A stretch of DNA of 63,148 nt from Prochlorococcus sp. AG-436-D21 (GTDB lineage Bacteria > Cyanobacteriota > Cyanobacteriia > PCC-6307 > Cyanobiaceae). Numbering within the stretch: the stretch's first letter is position 1; each line of letters begins with the position of its first letter. The position numbers and the translations under genes are program-made. Below the pieces are notes generated by a model. It worked only from the letters and a program-made list of their open reading frames with translations. It did no database searches and was not told where the DNA came from. Positions 1 to 9,083 of the stretch are shown piece after piece. The stretch is taken from assembly GCA_003212655.1 (NCBI GenBank), contig QCPF01000007.1, forward strand, positions 1 through 63,148. Direction: 5' to 3'.

Positions 1-1
1 A

Positions 2-538
<537 letters not shown>

Positions 539-544
539 TTTGGA

Positions 545-1432
<888 letters not shown>

Positions 1433-1577
1433 TTAAAGCTTAAAAACACATTATTATTTATATTCTTGCAGCGTAAATACACATGAAATATGTTTCTAAA
1501 CAAATATGTATTTAATTGTATTAAAAGTGGGAAATATGTTCTTATAACTGAATTTTAAGCATGAAATCTATTAAATT

Positions 1578-1595
1578 ATGAGTGAAAATACTCAT
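1578..1595. other. Small inverted repeat in the chlB-chlL gap
   Basis: ATGAGT (1578-1583) and ACTCAT (1590-1595) form a 6-bp inverted repeat with a 6-nt AT-rich loop, 30 bp beyond the chlB stop on the transcribed strand. No T-run follows on the minus strand, so it is not a convincing terminator. It could be a weak hairpin or an operator for chlL. The rest of the 192-bp gap (1433-1624) is plain AT-rich sequence. Confidence 0.3.
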
Positions 1596-1624
1596 GACTT
1601 AATTATAGTTTATTAGTAAACAAA

Positions 1625-3196
1625 TTAGCTGAAATATGCTTTGGCATCGTAAAGAGTTTCATCGCTTATCTCTGGAATTCCTCTCAAGATTGCGTATTTT
1701 TCAGTATTTGTTTTGACTTTACCTCTTACAAAAAATGGAACTTTTGTTAATTCAGCTCTACCAGATTCAGTCCAGATAATTCCTTCTTTACTAATTTTTT
1801 CTTTTTTTTCGTCAGAATTTAAAAAGTCCTTTGTTTGCTTAGCTGTATGTCCTAAATGGCTTTGATGACCATCAACAAACTCAAAGTCATGTTTGAACAT
1901 ATCAATTAGATGCTCTTCTAAGCCCATCATTAGTGGATGCACCCAGTTATCAAAAATCACATTTGCTCCTTCCCATCCCATTTGAGGGCTGTATCTTGCG
2001 GGAACATCTTGAACATGCATTGGTGTACTTATTACTGAACATGGAATACCGAGCCTTTTTGCACTATGCCTTTCCATTTGGGTCCCTAAAACTAGTTCAG
2101 GGGCAGCTTTCTTCATAGCATCTTCCACTTCTAGATAATTGTTGGTTATCAGTGCTTCTAAATTCAGATCTTTTGCAGTTGCTCTTACCTGTCTTGCCAT
2201 TTCCCTACTGTATGTACCAAGACCAACTACTTCAAAACCCAATTCCTCTTTGGCAATTTTTGTAGCCGCGATTGCATGTGTTCCATCACCAAAAATAAAA
2301 ACCCTTTTGCCAGTTAAGTAATTAGAGTCAACTGATTTTGAGTACCAAGGAAGTTTTGATTTATTTTCTAATTCTTCTTTATTAGTCAAGGGGAGATCCA
2401 ACTTGTTATGAGCTTCATTTATAAATTCAATTGTATTTTTTATTCCAATTGGAATAGTGTTTGTATATTCCATTCCAAAGTTCCGTTTAAGCCATTCGCA
2501 TGATGCTTCCGCAATTTCTGGATAAAGACAAATATTTATTTCAGCATCAATTAGTCTTTCAATATCATCTGGACTTGCACCTAATGGAGCAACTACGTTT
2601 GTATCTATTCCTTGCTCTGAAAGTATGCGTTGGATTTCAATTACATCATCTCTGCATCTAAATCCCAGTAATGAAGGGCCAAGTATATTGACTTTTGGTC
2701 TGCGACCTAACTCCTTCCACCTTAGTGGATTTATTTTTTCTGAAGAACTTACTTTCTCTTTCAAAAGAGTTCTTGTTAATTGATAAAAAGTTTCTGAAGC
2801 TCCCCAATTTTCTTTCTTGCTATAGGCAGGTAATTCAAGATTAACAATTGGCATATCAAACCCCATTCCTTTTGCAAGAGCCCCAGGTTGGTCTTGGATT
2901 AATTCTGCCGTACAACTTTCTCCAACTAAAAGAGTTTTGGGTTTAAATCGTTCGACAGCTTCCTTAATATTTTTCTTCACTAATTCAGCTGTATCGCCTC
3001 CAAGGTCTCTAGCTTGGAAAGTTGTATAAGTTACTGGAGGTCTTTGCCCCCTCCTTTCAATCATTGTAAAAAGAAGATCTGCATATGTATCTCCTTGAGG
3101 GGCATGAAGAACATAATGAATATCTTTCATTGAAGAGGCAATTCTCATCGCACCAACATGTGGTGGTCCTTCATATGTCCATAGAGTTAATTCCAT
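1625..3196 (-). CDS. chlB: Dark-operative protochlorophyllide reductase subunit ChlB
   Basis: Catalytic beta subunit of the light-independent protochlorophyllide reductase; with ChlN it binds the substrate and a [4Fe-4S] cluster. The 523-residue length is normal. The unusual aspartate cluster ligand expected from the solved family structure is present at Asp36 (APQGDTYAD). The [16 protein letters not shown] start is the typical family N-terminus, which supports this ATG. The gene starts 6 bp after the chlN stop, implying co-transcription. The C-terminal domain (about residues 470-523) is the small ChlB-specific domain. Confidence 0.97.
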   Translation of the reverse strand: MELTLWTYEGPPHVGAMRIASSMKDIHYVLHAPQGDTYADLLFTMIERRGQRPPVTYTTFQARDLGGDTAELVKKNIKEAVERFKPKTLLVGESCTAELIQDQPGALAKGMGFDMPIVNLELPAYSKKENWGASETFYQLTRTLLKEKVSSSEKINPLRWKELGRRPKVNILGPSLLGFRCRDDVIEIQRILSEQGIDTNVVAPLGASPDDIERLIDAEINICLYPEIAEASCEWLKRNFGMEYTNTIPIGIKNTIEFINEAHNKLDLPLTNKEELENKSKLPWYSKSVDSNYLTGKRVFIFGDGTHAIAATKIAKEELGFEVVGLGTYSREMARQVRATAKDLNLEALITNNYLEVEDAMKKAAPELVLGTQMERHSAKRLGIPCSVISTPMHVQDVPARYSPQMGWEGANVIFDNWVHPLMMGLEEHLIDMFKHDFEFVDGHQSHLGHTAKQTKDFLNSDEKKEKISKEGIIWTESGRAELTKVPFFVRGKVKTNTEKYAILRGIPEISDETLYDAKAYFS

Positions 3197-3202
3197 ATTC
3201 TT

Positions 3203-4468
<1,266 letters not shown>

Positions 4469-4616
4469 TCAAGAGCTTATAGTTCAAGCTTGCATACACT
4501 TTTTAATTTAAGAAAGTAATTAATAAGTTCTCTTACAAAATGAACACATTTAAAAAACTTATATGAATGTTTAAATACTTAAATGGGAATTATAAAAAAA
4601 ACTTTTGGGGCGTATT

Positions 4617-4985
4617 TTAATTTCTGTAGAAGGAATTTCCTTGACTTATTTTTGAAAGCTTCCACACATTTCTAGCAATTTTAGTTGCTAATAATCCTGC
4701 TCTTTCTAACTTGGATTTCCCGGGCTTTGCCCCAATTAGAGCTGTCACTTCTGAAGTGGTTAAAGGTGCTCCAGTATTTATAGCTAATTGGGTTAACTCC
4801 AATCTGTCTCTAAGGTTCTTAAGATTTACTTTTTCAATTTTATCTTCTTCTAACCAACTAAAAGATGGATCTTTCTGAGATAGTTTTTGCATCAAGCTAA
4901 GGCTAACTAATCCAAGAGTTTGATCAGGAGTTAATTCTTTTTCAGTACCAGAAACATTTGGTTCTTTTTTTTGAGAAGTTCCCAT
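4617..4985 (-). CDS. Conserved hypothetical protein, possible helix-turn-helix fold
   Basis: I do not recognise a named family. The 122-residue protein is soluble, with a polar low-complexity start (about residues 1-20) and a basic C-terminal half. Residues about 73-95 (GAPLTTSEVTALIGAKPG) resemble the start of a winged-helix or helix-turn-helix unit, which would fit a nucleic-acid binding role, but this is inference from pattern alone. It is divergent from csoS1D across 97 bp and lies 157 bp upstream of chlN. From memory, this position beside csoS1D is conserved in Prochlorococcus, but I cannot show a functional link. Confidence 0.8.
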   Translation of the reverse strand: MGTSQKKEPNVSGTEKELTPDQTLGLVSLSLMQKLSQKDPSFSWLEEDKIEKVNLKNLRDRLELTQLAINTGAPLTTSEVTALIGAKPGKSKLERAGLLATKIARNVWKLSKISQGNSFYRN

Positions 4986-5082
4986 AAAAATGCATATCTT
5001 TTACTTGAAGTTATCGTTTTGTTGGAAGCATGCAAGTAAATTTAATAGAAAAAATGTACCATTATCCGTTATAGTCGCGTGA

Positions 5083-5853
5083 ATGGAACCAACTTCTAGT
5101 TTAAACAGAGGGGAACGAAAAAAAGGAAGTTCCCTTGTCACAGGATCTGAGGTGCAATCTCAGGCCAGTGGTGCAAGCTGTTTTATTACAACTGATTCAG
5201 AAAAGTCTTTGGTGTCCAGACAAGCAAGTCAAGTTGAGCAAATTGAGCTGAGAACATATGTTTTTTTAGATTCTCTTCAACCTCAATTAGCTGCATATAT
5301 GGGGACGGTTAGTAGGGGTTTTTTACCTATACCTGGAGATTCATGCCTTTGGATGGAAGTTTCACCAGGGATGGCCGTTCATAGAGTCACTGATATTGCC
5401 TTAAAAGCAAGTAATGTAAGACTTGGTCAGATGATTGTTGAAAGAGCATTTGGCTCTCTTGCTTTGTATCACAAAGATCAAAGTACTGTTTTACATTCTG
5501 GGGATGTTGTTCTAGATGCTATTGGAAGTGAAGTTAGAAAAAGAACCAAACCTTCAACAAGTTGGACAGAAGTTATTCGAGCTATTACTCCAGATCATGC
5601 TGTTTTAATAAATAGACAAAACAGAAGTGGATCAATGATTCAATCTGGAATGAGCATGTTTATATTAGAAACTGAACCGGCTGGGTATGTCTTAAAAGCA
5701 GCAAATGAAGCAGAAAAAGCATCAAATATAACTGTTGTAGATGTAAAGGCAGTTGGCGCTTTTGGTAGATTGACTTTGGCTGGGAAAGAAGGAGATGTAG
5801 AAGAAGCAGCAGCTGCTGCTATAAGAGCAATTGATGAAATTTCAAATTATTGA
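5083..5853 (+). CDS. csoS1D: Carboxysome shell protein CsoS1D (tandem BMC domain)
   Basis: A shell component with two fused bacterial microcompartment domains; known homologues form trimers that stack and carry a large gated pore. Residues 1-52 are a low-complexity extension; the BMC domains span roughly 53-155 and 156-256. The gate pair Glu120-Arg121, described for the crystallised Prochlorococcus protein, is present at exactly those positions (IVERAF), which also supports the ATG chosen. The gene stands apart from the main cso operon, separated by a minus-strand Ham1-type gene. It probably controls passage of large metabolites such as RuBP across the alpha-carboxysome shell. Confidence 0.95.
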   Translation: MEPTSSLNRGERKKGSSLVTGSEVQSQASGASCFITTDSEKSLVSRQASQVEQIELRTYVFLDSLQPQLAAYMGTVSRGFLPIPGDSCLWMEVSPGMAVHRVTDIALKASNVRLGQMIVERAFGSLALYHKDQSTVLHSGDVVLDAIGSEVRKRTKPSTSWTEVIRAITPDHAVLINRQNRSGSMIQSGMSMFILETEPAGYVLKAANEAEKASNITVVDVKAVGAFGRLTLAGKEGDVEEAAAAAIRAIDEISNY

Positions 5854-5860
5854 GAATTTT

Positions 5861-6445
5861 TTAATTTAAACCAATTTCTTTTTTGAGGTAAGGTGACATA
5901 ATTCTGGCGGCTTTACCCCTGCTTCCTAACTTACTTAGTTGTGATTGTGATAGCTCACCGTAAACACAGTTAGCTTCCTTTACCCAAAAAACAGATTCAA
6001 ACTCCCCATTTGGATATTTTGGAGTCTTAAGAATTTCTCCCCAGCATATTCCAGTTGTATCCTTCACTAAGTTTCCTGAGGGATCACATAAAACCATACA
6101 ACTTATAAATCTCGCGCTCCTGTAAGGACTATCAGAAAGTTCATTAATTAATTTTTTAATTTTTTCAGCGTTGCTTTTGGCATATCGAGCAGAATATATG
6201 CCTGGTCGACCATCTAAAACATCTACTTCAAGGCCTGAATCGTCAGCTAATGCCCAGGTTTTTGTTTCTAAAGCAGCTGCTTTTGCTTTTAAAAGTGCAT
6301 TCTCAAAATATGTGTCTCCAGTCTCTTCGACATTTAAATATTCTGGTTGCTTCTGAACCCTTAAAGACAAAACATCCAGCATTTCCGAAATTTCAGAAAC
6401 TTTATTTTTGTTGCCACTGGCAATAGTTAGAACTGGATTGTTCAA
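5861..6445 (-). CDS. Ham1/RdgB-family (XTP/dITP diphosphatase-like) protein, divergent
   Basis: The family removes non-canonical purine triphosphates such as dITP and XTP. The N-terminal half is typical: ASGNKNKVSEI near residue 10 and the catalytic ALADDSGLEVD with GRPGIYSARY around residues 65-90. The C-terminal half is not: the substrate-recognition stretch normally reading GFGYDP is GEFESVF here, and the usual SHRGxA is GSRGKA without the histidine. Length (194 residues) is normal, so this is substitution, not truncation. It lies between csoS1D and csoS1 on the opposite strand, stop to stop with csoS1D (7 bp). Family membership is firm; activity and substrate are uncertain. Confidence 0.9.
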   Translation of the reverse strand: MNNPVLTIASGNKNKVSEISEMLDVLSLRVQKQPEYLNVEETGDTYFENALLKAKAAALETKTWALADDSGLEVDVLDGRPGIYSARYAKSNAEKIKKLINELSDSPYRSARFISCMVLCDPSGNLVKDTTGICWGEILKTPKYPNGEFESVFWVKEANCVYGELSQSQLSKLGSRGKAARIMSPYLKKEIGLN

Positions 6446-6491
6446 AATAATAAATAATTTATTGAGAATATTATCTTACTTCAAGGCTAGA

Positions 6492-6548
6492 TACGGAGAC
6501 AGGAAAGGTTGAACATTCCACACCTGTGTAGACAGGGCCTGCCTCGTA
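6492..6548. ncRNA. Candidate structured RNA element upstream of csoS1
   Basis: A GC-rich island in AT-rich surroundings. GAGACAGG (6496-6503) pairs with CCTGCCTC (6538-6545) with one A-C mismatch, extended by TAC (6492-6494) with GTA (6546-6548) across a bulged G. Inside, CCTGT (6523-6527) pairs with ACAGG (6532-6536) around a 4-nt loop. ACAGG at 6499-6503 could instead pair with that CCTGT, giving two exclusive folds. Strand is undetermined: on the plus strand it would be in a long csoS1 leader or a separate small RNA, and a T-rich run follows at 6569-6574. No known RNA family was recognised. Confidence 0.35.
6509..6522. repeat. 14-bp direct repeat, copy 1 (TTGAACATTCCACA)
   Basis: First exact copy of TTGAACATTCCACA; the second lies at 6740-6753, just before csoS1. 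Flanking bases differ between the copies, so the identity is limited to the 14-mer. This copy falls in the loop between the outer stem strands of the candidate structured element. Confidence 0.7.
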
Positions 6549-6739
6549 CGGAAATAACATAATGTAAATTTTTTCTTAACACAACAGTATGTTTTGATGC
6601 ACTAACTAATTTGCATAAGTATTGACATATCAATAATACCAAGGGTGATAAGTTTAACTTATGAATGATAGAAAAAACATTAATGGAGATTTTATCGAAA
6701 ACGCTTGACTTATAAGTACTCAATGGATCATTCTTCGAA

Positions 6740-6753
6740 TTGAACATTCCACA
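6740..6753. repeat. 14-bp direct repeat, copy 2, in the csoS1 leader
   Basis: Second exact copy of TTGAACATTCCACA, ending 18 bp before the csoS1 ATG. It occupies the place where a ribosome-binding site or proximal operator would be expected. A regulator site or RNA-pairing site are both possible. Confidence 0.7.
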
Positions 6754-6771
6754 TTTAGTAATTAGTAGACA

Positions 6772-7083
6772 ATGGCTACAGAAACAATGGGTATCGCTCT
6801 CGGCATGATCGAGACACGCGGACTTGTACCTGCAATCGAAGCAGCAGACGCAATGACAAAGGCTGCAGAAGTTCGCCTTATTGGTCGTGAATTCGTAGGT
6901 GGCGGTTATGTCACAGTATTAGTCAGAGGAGAAACAGGCGCAGTTAACGCAGCTGTAAGAGCTGGTGCTGATGCTTGTGAAAGAGTTGGTGACGGTTTAG
7001 TTGCAGCTCACATTATTGCTCGTCCTCACAGAGAAGTTGAACCTGCTCTTGGTAACGGTGAATTTCTTGGTCAAAAGGACTAA
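6772..7083 (+). CDS. csoS1: Major carboxysome shell protein CsoS1 (hexameric BMC)
   Basis: A 103-residue single BMC-domain protein that tiles the facets of the alpha-carboxysome shell as hexamers with small charged pores. The conserved N-terminus (GIALGMIETRGLVPAIEAADAM) and the tail AHIIARPHREVEPAL are diagnostic. It is the first gene of the operon. Only one such gene is visible here, as in other Prochlorococcus, whereas many proteobacteria have three paralogues. The leader lacks a Shine-Dalgarno match although the product must be very abundant. Codon choice is visibly richer in C and G than in neighbouring genes, consistent with high expression. Confidence 0.98.
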   Translation: MATETMGIALGMIETRGLVPAIEAADAMTKAAEVRLIGREFVGGGYVTVLVRGETGAVNAAVRAGADACERVGDGLVAAHIIARPHREVEPALGNGEFLGQKD

Positions 7084-7091
7084 TAAATTAA

Positions 7092-7113
7092 TGCAAAATT
7101 TATAAATTTTGCA
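7092..7113. other. Perfect 22-bp palindrome between csoS1 and rbcL
   Basis: TGCAAAATTT-AT-AAATTTTGCA is a perfect palindrome starting 9 bp after the csoS1 stop and ending 39 bp before the rbcL ATG. In RNA it would form an AT-rich hairpin without a strong T-run, so it is more likely a 3'-end stabiliser, processing site or partial attenuator than a full terminator. A DNA operator is also possible. Confidence 0.6.
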
Positions 7114-7152
7114 CAATAATTATTTTCCCTACACAGACCTAAATTTATCCTT

Positions 7153-8568
7153 ATGAGTAAGAAGTATGATGCAGGGGTAAAGGAGTACAGAGATACCTAC
7201 TGGACTCCTGAATATGTACCCCTAGACACCGATTTACTAGCCTGTTTCAAATGTACAGGTCAAGAAGGTGTCCCAAGAGAAGAAGTTGCAGCAGCTGTTG
7301 CTGCTGAATCTTCAACAGGTACTTGGTCAACAGTTTGGTCCGAGTTACTTACAGATTTAGAATTTTATAAAGGACGTTGTTATCGAATCGAAGACGTTCC
7401 TGGAGACCCTGAAGCTTTTTATGCTTTTATTGCATATCCTTTAGATCTTTTTGAAGAAGGTTCTATTACAAACGTATTAACATCTCTAGTAGGAAACGTT
7501 TTTGGATTTAAAGCTCTAAGACACCTACGTCTAGAAGATATTAGATTCCCAATCGCTTTCATCAAAACTTGCGGTGGTCCACCAAATGGAATCGTAGTTG
7601 AAAGAGATCGTTTAAACAAATATGGAAGACCTTTACTGGGTTGTACCATTAAACCTAAATTAGGATTATCTGGTAAAAACTATGGTCGAGTTGTATATGA
7701 GTGCCTTAGAGGTGGTCTCGATTTAACGAAGGATGACGAGAATATAAACTCTCAGCCATTCCAACGTTGGAGAGAAAGATTTGAGTTTGTTGCAGAAGCA
7801 GTTAAGCTTGCTCAGCAGGAAACTGGCGAAGTTAAAGGTCACTACCTAAACTGTACTGCCAACACTCCTGAAGAACTTTACGAAAGAGCTGAATTTGCAA
7901 AAGAGCTAGATATGCCAATCATCATGCATGATTATATAACTGGCGGTTTTACTGCAAATACTGGATTAGCAAACTGGTGTCGTAAAAATGGCATGCTTCT
8001 ACATATTCACAGAGCGATGCATGCTGTTATTGATAGACATCCAAAACACGGTATCCATTTCAGGGTTCTAGCAAAATGTTTGAGACTCTCCGGAGGTGAT
8101 CAACTACATACTGGAACTGTTGTTGGAAAACTAGAAGGTGATCGTCAAACAACTCTAGGTTACATTGACAACTTAAGAGAGTCATTTGTTCCCGAAGATA
8201 GATCAAGAGGTAACTTCTTTGATCAAGATTGGGGTTCAATGCCAGGAGTATTTGCTGTCGCATCAGGTGGTATTCACGTATGGCATATGCCTGCACTTCT
8301 AGCGATTTTTGGAGATGATTCTTGTCTTCAGTTTGGTGGAGGAACACATGGTCATCCATGGGGTTCAGCTGCTGGAGCTGCAGCCAACAGAGTTGCTCTA
8401 GAAGCTTGCGTAAAAGCACGTAATGCTGGTCGCGAAATCGAAAAAGAGAGTAGAGACATTCTTATGGAAGCTGCTAAACACAGTCCTGAATTAGCTATCG
8501 CTCTTGAAACTTGGAAGGAAATTAAGTTTGAATTTGATACCGTCGACAAACTTGACGTTCAAGGTTAA
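7153..8568 (+). CDS. rbcL: Ribulose bisphosphate carboxylase large subunit, form IA
   Basis: The CO2-fixing catalytic subunit of Rubisco, packed inside the alpha-carboxysome as L8S8. The 471-residue length is standard. The carbamylated lysine is Lys193 in [16 protein letters not shown], with Asp195 and Glu196 as the Mg ligands, and the mobile loop-6 lysine is in [26 protein letters not shown] carries the other active-site lysine. Form IA is inferred from linkage to cso genes. It follows csoS1 after 69 bp containing a palindrome and is followed by two hairpins before rbcS. There is no Shine-Dalgarno match upstream of the ATG. Confidence 0.99.
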
Positions 8569-8582
8569 ACCAGATTTCAAAA

Positions 8583-8604
8583 TTGAGGAGATTCTTCTCC
8601 TCAA
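8583..8604 (+). other. Intercistronic hairpin between rbcL and rbcS
   Basis: TTGAGGAGA (8583-8591) and TCTCCTCAA (8596-8604) make a perfect 9-bp stem with a 4-nt loop, 14 bp after the rbcL stop. No T-run follows, so it probably protects or processes the rbcL mRNA end instead of terminating. The stem contains a Shine-Dalgarno-like GAGGAG paired with its complement. Confidence 0.7.
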
Positions 8605-8616
8605 ACTTCTACAAAT

Positions 8617-8632
8617 CTCGTTCTATTACGAG
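8617..8632 (+). other. Second small hairpin before rbcS
   Basis: CTCGT (8617-8621) and ACGAG (8628-8632) form a 5-bp stem with a 6-nt loop, ending 26 bp before the rbcS ATG. It is weak on its own but adjacent to the 9-bp hairpin, so the rbcL-rbcS spacer is folded along much of its length. Confidence 0.45.
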
Positions 8633-8658
8633 TAATTTCATTCACATTTAAATTAATT

Positions 8659-9000
8659 ATGCCTTTCCAGAGCACAGTAGGCGACTATCAAACAGTTGCA
8701 ACCCTGGAAACATTCGGTTTCTTACCACCGATGACCCAGGAGGAAATTTACGATCAAATTGCATACATAATTGCTCAAGGCTGGAGTCCTGTTATTGAGC
8801 ATGTTCATCCTAGTGGAAGTATGCAAACTTATTGGTCTTATTGGAAGCTCCCATTCTTTGGGGAAAAAGATCTTAACTTGGTTGTAAGTGAATTAGAGGC
8901 ATGTCATAGAGCATACCCTGATCATCATGTAAGAATCATCGGATACGATGCTTACACTCAAAGCCAAGGAACAGCCTTTGTAGTTTTCCAAGGACGTTAA
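8659..9000 (+). CDS. rbcS: Ribulose bisphosphate carboxylase small subunit
   Basis: The 113-residue small subunit caps the Rubisco L8 core and, in alpha-carboxysomes, helps form the groove bound by the CsoS2 N-terminal repeats. The conserved ETFGFLPPMTQEEIYDQI start and YWSYWKLPFFGE are typical of the form IA partner. It is 90 bp after rbcL and followed by a strong terminator-like hairpin before csoS2. There is no clear Shine-Dalgarno sequence. Confidence 0.99.
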   Translation: MPFQSTVGDYQTVATLETFGFLPPMTQEEIYDQIAYIIAQGWSPVIEHVHPSGSMQTYWSYWKLPFFGEKDLNLVVSELEACHRAYPDHHVRIIGYDAYTQSQGTAFVVFQGR

Positions 9001-9023
9001 ATCTACTTTTATGTAGTAAATAT

Positions 9024-9058
9024 CTTTCTCCAAAAAATATTTTTGGAGAAAGTTTTTT
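9024..9058 (+). terminator. Intrinsic terminator-like hairpin between rbcS and csoS2
   Basis: CTTTCTCCAAAA (9024-9035) pairs perfectly with TTTTGGAGAAAG (9041-9052), plus an inner A-T pair (9036 with 9040), leaving a 3-nt loop. Six Ts (9053-9058) follow directly. This is the most convincing intrinsic terminator in the window. It begins 24 bp after the rbcS stop and ends 25 bp before the csoS2 ATG, so it should cap most transcripts after rbcS, with readthrough supplying csoS2 and the genes beyond. Confidence 0.8.
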
Positions 9059-9083
9059 CAAAAGAGTTTCACATTTGAAGATT

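Larger units (their letters stand above)
6446..6771. promoter_or_regulatory. Intergenic region upstream of csoS1, carboxysome operon promoter region
   Basis: This 326-bp gap is the largest in the window and is divergent between the Ham1-type gene and csoS1, so it must hold promoters for both. It contains a GC-rich segment with nested inverted repeats (6492-6548), two exact copies of a 14-bp sequence (6509-6522 and 6740-6753), a T-rich run at 6569-6574 and a TTGACA (6622-6627) that could be a -35 element without a clear -10 at ideal spacing. There is no Shine-Dalgarno sequence before csoS1. An 86-codon minus-strand reading frame across it looks spurious. Confidence 0.6.

Noticed and set aside
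6487-6747. 86-codon minus-strand reading frame in the csoS1 upstream gap
   Set aside because: It runs through the promoter region, shares its start with the 14-bp repeat, has no ribosome-binding site and no recognisable composition or motif.
8060-8419. 119-codon frame antisense to rbcL
   Set aside because: It is Leu/Gln-rich, a mirror of rbcL codon bias, with no independent evidence.
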